Assembly (NCBI GenBank): GCA_934277695.1
Contig: CAKQVG010000001.1
Coordinates: 186,001 to 250,000, forward strand
Direction: 5' to 3'
DNA length: 64,000 nt
Source of the DNA: CAG-238 sp934277695
GTDB taxonomy: Bacteria; Bacillota; Clostridia; Peptostreptococcales; Anaerovoracaceae
Shown here in pieces: positions 16,232 through 25,361 of the stretch; the first letter of the stretch is position 1; every line of letters begins with the position of its first letter. A model generated the notes under the pieces. The model saw only the letters and a list, made by a program, of their open reading frames with translations. It had not been told where the DNA came from and searched no databases. The position numbers and the translations under genes are program-made.

Positions 16232-18997
16232 TTACAAGATAATCTTTACGGTGCTTCCTCCGGTTTTTTCTTTCGTTACCACGATTTGCTTGTCAATTCG
16301 TTCTTTCAGTTCCGCAACATGCGAAATGATTCCAACCAGCCGGTTTCCTTCCGTAAGTCCAGCAAGTGCCCGCATCGCCTGCTGCAAGGATGTTTCGTCA
16401 AGGGAGCCGAAGCCTTCGTCTACAAACATAGTATCCAGCCTGATTCCGCCTGCGGATGACTGGATCTCATCCGACAGCCCAAGTGCCAAGGCCAAAGATG
16501 CTTTGAAAGATTCGCCTCCGGACAGGGTTTTTACGCTCCTTTCACTGCCGTTATAGTGGTCGATTACATCGAGCTCCAGTCCGCTTTGGCTTCTGTTATT
16601 CTCCGCCTTGGCTCTGCGCTTGAGTTCATACTGCCCATCTGTCATAATCACAAGGCGGGTGTTTGCCCTCTCAATAATCCTGTCAAAATAAGTCATTTGA
16701 ATAAATGTTTCAAGCATTATCTTTTCTTTTCCGCTTATATTTCCGTTGGCCGTGTTCGATAATGCTCGTACCCATGTCCATTTCTTTTCAATTTCGGATG
16801 CCTCTTCGGACTTTGCGAGAATATTGTCCAAGACACCTCTGTTTGCGGTTATTCTTGTCATCGCCGACTGCTTTTTATCGGACAGAATGCTGCGTCTTTC
16901 AAGATTTTCCGAAAGGTTCTTCCTCTCTTTCTCCGCATCGCATTCGATTCTGCCATTCAGTATTTTCGTCGCTTCTTTTATCGCTGCCTTGTAGCCCGCA
17001 ATTGTTTTTTCACATTCGGAATATTCATCAGCGGCGGTTTTTATTACTTCTTCGATAGCACTTTTTCGGGTGTTAAGATTTTCTATTTCTTTGACCGCCT
17101 CCTCTTTCGCGGAAAAACTCAGTTTCCTTTTTAATTCGCTGATTCTTTGTTCTGCCGAATTCAGCTCGGCTTGCAACGCAATTAAACTTTTTTCAAGCTC
17201 GATCGTCTCATTTTTCAGATTTTCCGAAAGCAGCTTCTTGTTCGGGACTAACTCTTCGATAAGCTTTTTTCGTTCAACTTTTTTCTTTATCTCCTTAAGC
17301 TCCTGAACAAGATCGAAAAGAGCAGACTCACACTCCTTCTGCTTTGCAAGCACAGTCCCCGGAATGCCGTCATACGCTTCAACCGTTACTAACTTCTGTG
17401 CACTTGTAAGAACGGCCTCTCTTTTCTCGGAAATTTTCACTTTTACTCCATGTGCCATCTCGCTTGCCTGCGTTAATTTACCCGCTGCCATTTCATAATC
17501 CTGCTTGATTTTCTCAAGTTCTTCCTTCGTCGGAGCTCCCTCGGCTTTTACGGCAGGCAGGGGATGGGTTGTCGACCCGCATACAGGGCAAGGCGCTCCT
17601 TCTTCGAGTGTTTCCGCAAGAATGCCGGCCTGTTCATCCAGATAGAGTTTGTGTTTCAAGTCATAAGTCTGCTTTTTTTCCTTTGTTATGGTCTCCAGTG
17701 ATATGTACTGAGATTGCTTTTCTGTCAAATCTTTTTCGAGTTTATTGATCTCGCTGAGTGAGGTGACGATTTCAGCTATCTCAGAAAGGATCTTATTTAT
17801 AGATTCCCTTTGCGTGCTTAGCTTGATTTCTTCCTCTTCCGGTTTCATCAAAGTTTCCAGTTCCTCATCCAGTTCCGCAATTTCAGCGTTGACCTTCGCA
17901 TTCGTCTTACTCTTTTCTTCAATTGATTTGCTGCTTGCGGATATGGTTTCCGAAATTTCTTTCTTCCTCTTTGCTTTTAGCTCCAGTGCTTCATATTCCG
18001 GAAGTTCCGCATTTAATACGGATATGCGATTATTCAGTGCCGTTATTTCAGGCTTCTTCCCTTCCGCTGCCGCTACTGCTTTCTTCAGCTCGGCAAGCCT
18101 TGGTTCTGCCTCTTTCAGCTTTTCGGTTGATTCTGCAAGGGAATCTTCGGTCTTCTTCTGCTCCTCAACCTTTGCAATCAGTTTCGTTGCTTCCGATATT
18201 GCCGTATCCAGGGAATTGTACTCCTTCGTGTATTCGTTGTAACGGATATTGTCTTCTTTTAGAAGTTCCTCCAACAGGTCAACAATACCGCCTATCGGCA
18301 GCTGATCGTTCTTTGCTTTATCCACATTCACCAGAAGTGCATTATCCTCCTCACAGGCGATTCCGCTCACATACTGTTTAATACTTTCCCTTGTTCTGTC
18401 ATACTCCCTCGCAAGTTCCGAGGCTTCCGTTTTCAGCTTTTCCTGAAGCACATAATAATTCTGTGTGTGGAATATCTTCTGAAAGATTTTCTTCCTCTCA
18501 TCGGTTGGTGCAATGAGCAGCTTCAAAAAATCACCTTGTGCAATCATTGCTATCTGTGCGAACTGATTGCGGTCTATTCCCATTATCTCTACGATTGCCT
18601 TGTTAACCTCGTTTCGGTTTGCAATAACCCTTCCGTCGGGGAACCTGAGCTCTGCACCGGCTTTTTCTACAGTCATGCCTTCCCCTCGGGTTTTCTGTCT
18701 TTCGTACTCGGGATTGCGCTTTATGCAATACTCTTTACCGGCATATTCAAACAACAGTTCAACCTCTGTCGGAGTTTTCGCTTCCGCATACTTGGAACGA
18801 AGCATATCTGCCGCTCTGTTGTTTCCGCTCGCCTCCCCGTAAAGTGCGTAGGTAATCGCATCGAAGATGGTTGTTTTTCCGGCACCCGTGTCCCCTGTAA
18901 TGAGATATAATCCGTTCGTGCCCAGTGCATCCATGTCCAGTTCTGTTCGTCCGGCATAAGGGCCGAAAGCCGACATTATTAATTTTTTTGGTCTCAT
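16232..18997 (-). CDS. sbcC: exonuclease SbcC, DNA double-strand-break repair ATPase
   Basis: The 921-residue SMC-like ATPase subunit of the SbcCD nuclease, which trims DNA hairpins and ends. The N-terminal Walker A GDTGAGKT (35-42) is followed by a long coiled coil with a central zinc hook CPVCGS near residue 468. The C-terminal half holds signature TLSGGESFKASLALALGLSD and Walker B LDTMFVDEGFGSLD. Length and order match Rad50/SbcC. It overlaps sbcD by four bases (ATGA), so the subunits are coupled and made together. A WYL-domain regulator heads the operon. Confidence 0.97.
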   Translation of the reverse strand: MRPKKLIMSAFGPYAGRTELDMDALGTNGLYLITGDTGAGKTTIFDAITYALYGEASGNNRAADMLRSKYAEAKTPTEVELLFEYAGKEYCIKRNPEYERQKTRGEGMTVEKAGAELRFPDGRVIANRNEVNKAIVEIMGIDRNQFAQIAMIAQGDFLKLLIAPTDERKKIFQKIFHTQNYYVLQEKLKTEASELAREYDRTRESIKQYVSGIACEEDNALLVNVDKAKNDQLPIGGIVDLLEELLKEDNIRYNEYTKEYNSLDTAISEATKLIAKVEEQKKTEDSLAESTEKLKEAEPRLAELKKAVAAAEGKKPEITALNNRISVLNAELPEYEALELKAKRKKEISETISASSKSIEEKSKTNAKVNAEIAELDEELETLMKPEEEEIKLSTQRESINKILSEIAEIVTSLSEINKLEKDLTEKQSQYISLETITKEKKQTYDLKHKLYLDEQAGILAETLEEGAPCPVCGSTTHPLPAVKAEGAPTKEELEKIKQDYEMAAGKLTQASEMAHGVKVKISEKREAVLTSAQKLVTVEAYDGIPGTVLAKQKECESALFDLVQELKEIKKKVERKKLIEELVPNKKLLSENLKNETIELEKSLIALQAELNSAEQRISELKRKLSFSAKEEAVKEIENLNTRKSAIEEVIKTAADEYSECEKTIAGYKAAIKEATKILNGRIECDAEKERKNLSENLERRSILSDKKQSAMTRITANRGVLDNILAKSEEASEIEKKWTWVRALSNTANGNISGKEKIMLETFIQMTYFDRIIERANTRLVIMTDGQYELKRRAKAENNRSQSGLELDVIDHYNGSERSVKTLSGGESFKASLALALGLSDEIQSSAGGIRLDTMFVDEGFGSLDETSLQQAMRALAGLTEGNRLVGIISHVAELKERIDKQIVVTKEKTGGSTVKIIL

Positions 18998-20133
18998 TGC
19001 CTACTCTCCCATACTTTCTCGATCAGTGAACACATAAATTCTGTTTCCTCATGGTTCATCTCAACACTGTTTTGTTTCAAATAAAATTCGGAAAACAGCT
19101 GCAGCGGGGATTTCGTTTCGACGTCTTCCGCTGCACCGATTTCGACTCTGTGTCTTGTCCTTGCGTTGTCATAATCAAGCTTCATCAAGTTGTGATAAAC
19201 CACCCGCAGCTTCGCAACCGCATCCGGAATATCTTCTTCATCCGTCAGCGTGATATGCGTATAGTCTTCCTGATAAGTTTTCCCTTCATAAAAACTCTTA
19301 AGCATCAATTCCTTGTACTTCCCCTTGAGTTCAACCATATCACGAAGCGGGACGAGCGGGGTCTCACGAATTGCCACTGCCCCGTTTGCTCCTATTTCAA
19401 CAATGCTCACCGACTTCCTGTCGTTTGCCTCCGAAAAAGAATATTTAAGCGGTGTTCCGCAGTATCTTATTTTCTCCGAGCCGATGTTCTGCGGCCTGTG
19501 TATATGTCCAAGAGCAACGTAATCAAATTTGTCAAAAACGGAAGCATCCACATTATCCGATCCGCCTACGGAAATTTCTTCCGATTCCGTTCTTGATGCC
19601 CCCGTAACAAACTGATGTGTTATCAGAATATTCCTGCTGTCTCCGGATACCTGCATATTTTCGATTACAATACGTATCGCATCCGTATAGGTTTCAATCC
19701 TCTCCTCGGGATAGAAACGTCGCACATGCGCAGGCTTAATAAACGGAAGCATATAAATCTTTACTTCTCCGTACTCATCGCTGAGTGTGAGCGGCATTAT
19801 TTCACCGTTATATACCGGCGAAAAATGAATTCCGCTTCTGTCCATCAGCCGGTTTCCGAAAGCAAGACGCTCCGCAGAATCATGGTTGCCGCTGATAACA
19901 AAAACCTGCAGGCTGCGTTTTGCCAGCCTGACAACAAAGTCATCAAAAAGTTCGACTGCCTCCGCAGACGGAACCGATTTATCATAAATATCACCTGCAA
20001 TAAGAATCGCATCCGGCTTTTCGTCATCTATCACATTAATAATTTTCGTCAAAATGTACTTCTGATCTTCAATCAAGGAAAACTCATTCAAGCGTTTTCC
20101 CAGATGAAGGTCCGAAAGATGTATTAATTTCAT
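18994..20133 (-). CDS. sbcD: exonuclease SbcD, Mre11-type nuclease subunit
   Basis: The 379-residue metallophosphoesterase partner of SbcC. The N-terminus MKLIHLSDLHLGKRL supplies the first Asp and His metal ligands; further ligands lie in ILIAGDIYDKSVP, VISGNHDS and VALGHIHRPQNI. The C-terminal capping region binds SbcC. It follows the WYL regulator by 15 bases and overlaps sbcC, forming a three-gene operon. AAGGG lies upstream of the ATG. SbcCD processes palindromes and stalled forks and can also act against invading DNA. Confidence 0.97.
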   Translation of the reverse strand: MKLIHLSDLHLGKRLNEFSLIEDQKYILTKIINVIDDEKPDAILIAGDIYDKSVPSAEAVELFDDFVVRLAKRSLQVFVISGNHDSAERLAFGNRLMDRSGIHFSPVYNGEIMPLTLSDEYGEVKIYMLPFIKPAHVRRFYPEERIETYTDAIRIVIENMQVSGDSRNILITHQFVTGASRTESEEISVGGSDNVDASVFDKFDYVALGHIHRPQNIGSEKIRYCGTPLKYSFSEANDRKSVSIVEIGANGAVAIRETPLVPLRDMVELKGKYKELMLKSFYEGKTYQEDYTHITLTDEEDIPDAVAKLRVVYHNLMKLDYDNARTRHRVEIGAAEDVETKSPLQLFSEFYLKQNSVEMNHEETEFMCSLIEKVWESRQ

Positions 20134-20148
20134 ATCTTTTTCCCTTCG

Positions 20149-21141
20149 TCATTCATATGCCGCGATAATTTTCTTTGCAAGCTCCACTTGCCGCTTGGCA
20201 ACATAATCCGGCGACAAAATCTTAATATCTCCGCCAAAGTTCATAACCCATGTGAGAAAAACCGGGCTCACCGCCACCTTTACGGTTACATCAAAGCTGT
20301 CCTCACCGTTCACCTTCCTCAAGAGCACATCCTGTCCAAACCGGTTTATGATAGGGTCTGCCATTTGGTTCTTGCACCTCAAAGTTACGAACTCATCCCT
20401 GCCGTTGAACATGCCGAACATTTTCTTGGAATACAGTGCCATGTCAAAATCTTTGAAATGCTGCGCGCCTGCCCTTCTTTCCTGTAAAACGGTCATCTTC
20501 ATCATTTTATCCACCCGATAGTGCTTAATCATTCCGGCCTCTGCGTCAAATGCCACCAGATAATAGTTTTCGTCATCCCAGGTAAGTGCCCAAGGACTTA
20601 CTTTATAGGTCTTCCCGCCATGCCTCAGTTCCTTCTCACCGTCAGCATTCCACTTGAAATACTTAAAAGAAATCTGCTTATCTCTGTTGATGGCATTGTG
20701 GATGTCATCCACCGTGTAATAGATGCTTTCGTTCATGTTCTTAATACGGTTTGTCACATGGACATTCCTCGAAAGCTTCTTGGCCTCGTACTTACTCGTC
20801 AGCCCTTCGATCTTCTTGATCAGCACTTCACTTTTCTTGCGAGTAATAAATTTGGAACTTTGGACGGCATCTACAAGCAGTTTCAGTTCCGGAAGTTCAA
20901 ACTCCCTGCCCGCCAAATAATACTCTGTTCGGTTTCCGATCGTATTCTTTTCAATGTCCATTCCAATACTTCGCAAAGCCTCAAAATCATCGTATATACT
21001 TTTCCGCTCAGCTTTAACGCCGCAGAGGCTCAGCTCGCTGATGATCTCCGACATACTAAGCCCATGCTCATCATCGGTTTTCTCCTGCATGAGCCTGGCA
21101 AGATAGATCAGTTTCAGTTTCTGATTTTGAGATTTCGCCAT
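20149..21141 (-). CDS. WYL-domain transcriptional regulator
   Basis: A 330-residue regulator. Residues 1-80 form a winged HTH (GLSMSEIISELSLCGVKAER, KSIYDDFEALRSIGMDIEK); residues about 145-220 form the WYL domain, with KTYKVSPWALTWDDENYYLV and AFDAEAGMIKHYRVDKM; the C-terminus looks like the WCX extension. WYL proteins often sense nucleic acid or nucleotide ligands and control DNA-repair or defence genes. It starts with GGAAGGAGG upstream and leads the sbcDC genes by 15 bases, so it most likely controls their expression. It lies 42 bases after the NYN/PIN-like gene and may be read from the same promoter. Confidence 0.92.
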   Translation of the reverse strand: MAKSQNQKLKLIYLARLMQEKTDDEHGLSMSEIISELSLCGVKAERKSIYDDFEALRSIGMDIEKNTIGNRTEYYLAGREFELPELKLLVDAVQSSKFITRKKSEVLIKKIEGLTSKYEAKKLSRNVHVTNRIKNMNESIYYTVDDIHNAINRDKQISFKYFKWNADGEKELRHGGKTYKVSPWALTWDDENYYLVAFDAEAGMIKHYRVDKMMKMTVLQERRAGAQHFKDFDMALYSKKMFGMFNGRDEFVTLRCKNQMADPIINRFGQDVLLRKVNGEDSFDVTVKVAVSPVFLTWVMNFGGDIKILSPDYVAKRQVELAKKIIAAYE

Positions 21142-21183
21142 AATAGGCCTCCTTCCGTCATTCCTACATCGTTTTCCTATTTA

Positions 21184-21735
21184 TTAACTTGCTTCCTTCA
21201 TCCGCATTCTTCCGAGCAGCCGCTGCAGCAAAGATCGTTCTTTCGAAACGTCAGGTGGGAGTGACTTGATTTGCTTATACAAAAGTTCGCCTTCTTTTCC
21301 GAGTATGTTCTTCATGAGCTGGCGAACCTTGTCCCACGTTTCAATTACAGAAGGTTCCATAACGGCTCCCTTCCAGATGGTTTCAATTCGCTTGACGAGG
21401 ATGTCATCTTCTATCTTTTCTTTCAACAAGCTTACAATCGTGTCAAAATGTTTATCCGAACTTACGAGAAAAATGTTTTTTCCGTCACGGCTGCCCATTC
21501 GTTCTGCCGCCGCAATTGAAATTGCGAAATCCACCGAATTCGGTGCTGACATAACTTTCTTGTAAAACACTCCCGCTTCAGTCATGGCCATAATGGCTTT
21601 CCGGTTCTTATCGCTTGAGTAGTAAGTGTTCTTTGCCGCATAAAAGATATGTACCTCATCACCTGCCGCAAGCAGCTCGATTCCCTTGATGTGCTCCTTT
21701 GGGTTGTTGTCTCCGTCAATAAAATATATTGCCAT
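21184..21735 (-). CDS. NYN/PIN-like domain protein, putative RNase
   Basis: A 183-residue soluble protein with a PIN-like fold: the N-terminus MAIYFIDGDNNPKEHIKGIE supplies the first acidic pair, VDFAISIAAAERMG the second and NIFLVSSDKHFDTIVSLLKE the third. This acidic spacing fits metal-dependent RNases of the NYN group, but no substrate can be named. The last 60 residues form a basic, helical tail. GAAAGGGAA precedes the ATG. It lies directly upstream of the WYL-sbcDC operon. A partial copy of this gene and its upstream region survives near 25.0-25.3 kb. Confidence 0.75.
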   Translation of the reverse strand: MAIYFIDGDNNPKEHIKGIELLAAGDEVHIFYAAKNTYYSSDKNRKAIMAMTEAGVFYKKVMSAPNSVDFAISIAAAERMGSRDGKNIFLVSSDKHFDTIVSLLKEKIEDDILVKRIETIWKGAVMEPSVIETWDKVRQLMKNILGKEGELLYKQIKSLPPDVSKERSLLQRLLGRMRMKEAS

Positions 21736-21878
21736 GTTTTCCCTTTCATTATGTACTTTTCGCAGTCTGATTTCAAGTATATTGTAGCAAAATGTCTGTA
21801 CAATAAAAAGGACATGGATTGTTGGTTCCTTTACATATAAAAACAGAGCCGTTGAAAGCCGCGGTTCTGTGTATATTA

Positions 21879-22646
21879 TTATATTTTTCTATATTTCCCT
21901 CTTCCTCTAAACTCAAGAATTCCCTTGTCTCTTAATACTTGTAACTGCTGTCTTATCTTATCTCTAACATATTTATTGTCGGGATGCTTAGCGGCAAGCA
22001 TATTCTCAAACTTGTACATTTGATCCAATGTGAAATCCCTTTCATCAATTTGATTCACGCAGTTCAACACATCTAACACCCATCCTCTTGCATCCAACCT
22101 ATACTGCTTGATAAACTCTGTCCGCTTTGCCTTAGCGATAATATCTTTTTGAGGTATTTCCATTTCATTTTTTACAATGTATATCCTTCCTTCGTCCGGA
22201 ATCTGATTAATCAGAATATTACATCCGGTCCAACCGGCCCTCCTCGCCGTATCTGACAAGGGTTTTCTTTTCTCTATTATTTCAGGTGAAAAGAAATATT
22301 TTGGAACCATTAAAAAATCAATTACTTTTAAGTCTGTTTTGTTGTAACTCATAAAAAAGAAATTAGGATTATTAATGTCTACTATTCTTTTTATCATGGT
22401 AGCATAAGCTCCATCATTAATTTTGTTTATAAATATTCCATTTTTACTCTTTAATTCATACTCTTCTTTACATGCCGGACAATAAAAATCCGCCACCGGT
22501 TTGTTATTCTCAAAATGACTTACATGCATTCCCCCACATCAAGGGCAATAAAGATTCTTTTTAACCCATTGTTCCGTTATTACACGTATCTTTTGCGAAG
22601 CACTTGTATATCCTTCTGCAATTTCTCTATCCATCTGTAAATTCAT
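21879..22646 (-). pseudogene. DpnI-family methyl-directed restriction endonuclease interrupted by TGA
   Basis: Homologue of DpnI, which cuts GATC only when the adenine is methylated. Reading from an ATG at 22646 through one in-frame TGA (22539-22541) gives 255 residues, the length of DpnI, with ADFYCPACKEEYELKSKNG holding the Asp, Glu and Lys of the nuclease core, INDGAYATMIKRI, TARRAGWTGCNI, and the C-terminal winged helix ending EFRGRGKYRKI. The TGA falls inside the first zinc CxxC (LYCP-stop-CGG), where DpnI has Asn. An internal ATG at 22529 could still give 216 residues that keep the nuclease core but lose half the zinc site. A functional protein would need readthrough. Confidence 0.88.
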
Positions 22647-22709
22647 ATTCTATCACCCATGCACACTATGCAGCAGCCTTGCTTTTTCGCATTCTAAGTC
22701 TTTATAAAA

Positions 22710-24140
22710 TTACGCTTTAACTTTTACTGTAGAACTCCAACTGCCGTAGACTTTGTCGTCATTATACGCGTTTATTGCTCTTACACGCACATAATATGTC
22801 TTGCCTTTTGTAAGACCCGTTATCTTCTTTGATTTTACATTAGAGCCTTTTACAGTATATGTTTTTAAGTTCTTCGTAAACACTTTGTTAGCAGCAACCT
22901 GTATTTGATATCCTGTGCCGGATTTTACTTTCCACGAAACATTAAGTTTTCCCGAAGTAGAAGAAGCCTTAACATTAGTCACTTTGAGCGGCTTAGTCAG
23001 AAGGTTCAGACTAAGTGGTGATGCTGTTTGGCTGTATGCACCACTATTTGCTTTTGCTCTTATAGAAACATAATACCGTGCGCCGGGTTTAAGATTTGTG
23101 AAATTGTATTCCGCTTCCTTTACTTCAACTGATCCGGTAGATGTTGAAATTAAATATGAAGAAACATCATCTGCTGCACTCCACGATAACCTTACGCTGT
23201 TTGTGCCGGAAGACGTTGATAGATTATCTATTATCCCAAATGCATTAAGTTTGACCGGACAAGTGATAATAAGCCCGTCGCGATTTTTGAATTTAAGGTT
23301 ATACACCTTGTTTTCATCTAAACTTTCCGGAATCGTTATGGAGAGACTGTCTATTGCCTTCTTTTTTTGCGTACCGGTTTGATAGTAAATGCTCTCGTTC
23401 TTGAAAATATCCGAAGCAGGATCTTCATCGCATCCAATATACATCAAAAGCCCCTTTCCCGGCATCGATATGCTATAGTACGATTTTTTATACGCAGGAG
23501 ATAAGGTGGACGATGTTTTATCTGTAATATTTTTTGCAGAATACGATGTTGCTGTTGCAAGAGGTTTTCCTTTATGTACGCCATCTATCCGAAGAAACGA
23601 TAGCGTTGAAAAGTTCCGGTCTTTTACAGGATTCACCGTTGTTTTCGCTTCGTATTTCGTGCCGTCGTAGGTCCATCCAGCGGAAATCTTATAAGTGTCC
23701 GCAAGAGATAAGGAGTTGTTTCCAAGCGTCCTCGCGTCGCCTGAGTATATAATCCATATTCTTGGGAATATCCTGTCTTCGAGAGTGAAGTTTATTCCAC
23801 CTTTGTCTACGGATATTGATGAGGAACTATTTCGTCCTGCCTTGAATGATTTGAATAAATCTAAAGATATTTTTTCTTCCCCAAAGGTGACTGTAACCTT
23901 GAAAGAAGATAAGAGTTTCGGATTATATGTAGTGTTTTCGTAATTACCGCATATAAAAGTGGTTCCATACGGAACTTCAGAATTATATTCTTTGTTGTCA
24001 AGATTACCGGTGTGTTCAAGCGTTAAATCGTTTTCGATCAAGTATATTCCGCCCCGTGCATCATTGCTATCCGCATACGCAATCACGGGTAATGCAAGAA
24101 TCGCCATTATAGTGATAACAAATATCAAAATTCTTTTCAT
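22710..24140 (-). CDS. secreted fibronectin type III domain protein
   Basis: A 476-residue exported protein with a signal peptide of 23 residues (ILIFVITIMAILALPVIAYA). The first 300 residues are a beta-rich region I do not recognise. Two fibronectin III-like domains follow: about 305-380 (SVRLSWSAADDVSSYLIS, YNFTNLKPGARYYVSIRAKA) and 383-476 (GKLNVSWKVKSGTGYQIQVA, KKITGLTKGKTYYVRVRAIN). No cell-wall sorting signal or SLH repeat is present, so it may be released or held by its N-terminal region. AAGGAGAAAGAA precedes the ATG and overlaps the stop of a short orphan reading frame. Likely an extracellular binding or adhesion protein. Confidence 0.88.
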   Translation of the reverse strand: MKRILIFVITIMAILALPVIAYADSNDARGGIYLIENDLTLEHTGNLDNKEYNSEVPYGTTFICGNYENTTYNPKLLSSFKVTVTFGEEKISLDLFKSFKAGRNSSSSISVDKGGINFTLEDRIFPRIWIIYSGDARTLGNNSLSLADTYKISAGWTYDGTKYEAKTTVNPVKDRNFSTLSFLRIDGVHKGKPLATATSYSAKNITDKTSSTLSPAYKKSYYSISMPGKGLLMYIGCDEDPASDIFKNESIYYQTGTQKKKAIDSLSITIPESLDENKVYNLKFKNRDGLIITCPVKLNAFGIIDNLSTSSGTNSVRLSWSAADDVSSYLISTSTGSVEVKEAEYNFTNLKPGARYYVSIRAKANSGAYSQTASPLSLNLLTKPLKVTNVKASSTSGKLNVSWKVKSGTGYQIQVAANKVFTKNLKTYTVKGSNVKSKKITGLTKGKTYYVRVRAINAYNDDKVYGSWSSTVKVKA

Positions 24141-24150
24141 TTCTTTCTCC

Positions 24151-24333
24151 TTATAGAGTATATGTCCCTATCCAGTCATCTTCAAGGCTGCATAAAAGTC
24201 CAGCCATCGCAAGATCGCTTTTGACCTTCCCACGGTCTATCCGAAGATCTACATCGATATGCTTTGAAGCGTCCCTTCTAGCCGCACAGCGACCGATTAC
24301 TGTGCAGCAAGCAGCTTCTTGACCTTTTTACAT
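24151..24333 (-). other. orphan reading frame with gene-like 3' end, no start codon
   Basis: A frame open from about 24333 ends in TAA at 24151, ten bases before the fibronectin protein start and touching its ribosome binding site, as operon genes do. The last 30 codons (SKHIDVDLRIDRGKVKSDLA, SLEDDWIGTYTL) look like real protein, but upstream there is only one late ATG and overlap with the next gene. It may be the tail of a decayed gene. Confidence 0.35.
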
Positions 24334-24962
24334 TCTGCCACAAGCTGAAACTGGTTGTATTTTCTCTCCTGCTCATGCAATTCTGCGAGAATCTCTTTCT
24401 CCTGTTCGTTTGTTTCTTCTTCCTCAATGCCGAGTTCCGCGAAGACTTCCTCCGCTGGTCGTGTGCGACCAGTTGCTACCTCTTTGATTGAAGCCTTTAA
24501 CTGCTCGCGTTCTTCGTTGAGTTCTTCCTGTGTAAAGCCAAAGAAGGTCATTTCATGTAGAATCTGCGCGAGTACTGCGTAAATCTTCTTTTTCGTCAAT
24601 TCAGTATCTGCAATGCAGTATCCCATGACTTCTGCAAAATCTACAAGAATCCATGAATATGTCTCAGGCTTATCGCACGCTAAAATATCAGTTTTTGTGC
24701 ATAGAATGGTCTCCACCTTTTCTTCATAATTGCTATAAATCTTGTGACAAAAAAAGATCTTATCTTGTCCCGTTGAATCTACTTCCAACTTGCACAGCAT
24801 TTCCAAAAATTCTAAAAGGCGCAGTCGGTATGCCTCTTTAATCTCTGCCACGGTTTTTTTAAAACGGCAAAAATTTTCGTATTCGATTGGATACTCACTG
24901 AAATATTCGTCTGCTATTTTGGCTACGTCCACTTCCTTTAACCAAGCATGTACTGTTTTCAT
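24297..24962 (-). CDS. hypothetical protein, acidic and helical
   Basis: Not recognised. The 221-residue soluble protein has a strong GGAGG site before the ATG. Residues 1-145 form a helical domain containing EYPIEYENFCRFKKTVAEIK and SWILVDFAEVMGYCIADTEL; from about 150 it is rich in Glu and Lys, probably a coiled coil. No catalytic motif, signal peptide or membrane segment is visible. It lies in the accessory zone between the broken DpnI gene and the restriction operon, with other small unassigned genes, and may belong to a mobile or defence cargo, but that rests only on position. Confidence 0.72.
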   Translation of the reverse strand: MKTVHAWLKEVDVAKIADEYFSEYPIEYENFCRFKKTVAEIKEAYRLRLLEFLEMLCKLEVDSTGQDKIFFCHKIYSNYEEKVETILCTKTDILACDKPETYSWILVDFAEVMGYCIADTELTKKKIYAVLAQILHEMTFFGFTQEELNEEREQLKASIKEVATGRTRPAEEVFAELGIEEEETNEQEKEILAELHEQERKYNQFQLVAECKKVKKLLAAQ

Positions 24963-25020
24963 AAACGGCCTCCTCTCTGTACTTTGATATTTATATAAAT
25001 CTCCTGCATTTCAAGTTTAT

Positions 25021-25049
25021 CTACATCATTTTATCATTAAATGATGTAG
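25021..25049. repeat. 11-bp inverted repeat (hairpin)
   Basis: CTACATCATTT (25021-25031) and AAATGATGTAG (25039-25049) form a perfect 11-bp stem with a 7-base loop. It overlaps the 3' end of the decayed NYN fragment. No T-run follows on either strand, so a terminator role is uncertain. Confidence 0.6.
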
Positions 25050-25291
25050 ATAGCGAGTACTTTCTTATCAAACTTTACTTTAAGGAAGCCCTCGAAGAAG
25101 TAGGTCAATAAGCAATTATGTTTAGAAATTATTTCGTGTACCTTTTCTTCCAGCAGACTTGCAATCGTGTCAAAGTGTTTATCCGAACTTACAAGAAAAA
25201 TATTTTTTCCGTCACGGCTGCCTATTCGGTCTGCAGCTGCAAGTAGATTGTAGCAAAACGTATGTACAATAGAAAGGACATGGTTTTTCAT
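25037..25291 (-). pseudogene. remnant of a NYN/PIN-like gene with internal deletion
   Basis: The frame encodes AADRIGSRDGKNIFLVSSDK, HFDTIASLLEEKV, nearly the same as the intact protein at 21184-21735 (AAERMGSRDGKNIFLVSSDK). Just upstream, the DNA GATTGTAGCAAAACGTATGT followed by ACAATAGAAAGGACATGG also matches the intact gene's upstream region. The stretch between, coding for the first 70 residues with the first acidic pair, is gone. The 3' end after EEKV is unrelated. So this is a diverged duplicate that lost its start and N-terminal half; it cannot be a working nuclease. Confidence 0.75.
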
Positions 25292-25361
25292 TTTAAAAAA
25301 TCCCAAATCCAATCATTCCGATGGCTTTGGGATTTGCTTCATTTTCACGGACTTTATCAAG

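Noticed and set aside
22539..22541. Selenocysteine at the TGA of the DpnI homologue
   Set aside because: The codon lies between Pro and Cys of a structural zinc CxxC, where homologues have Asn or aromatic residues, and I see no SECIS-like hairpin just downstream.
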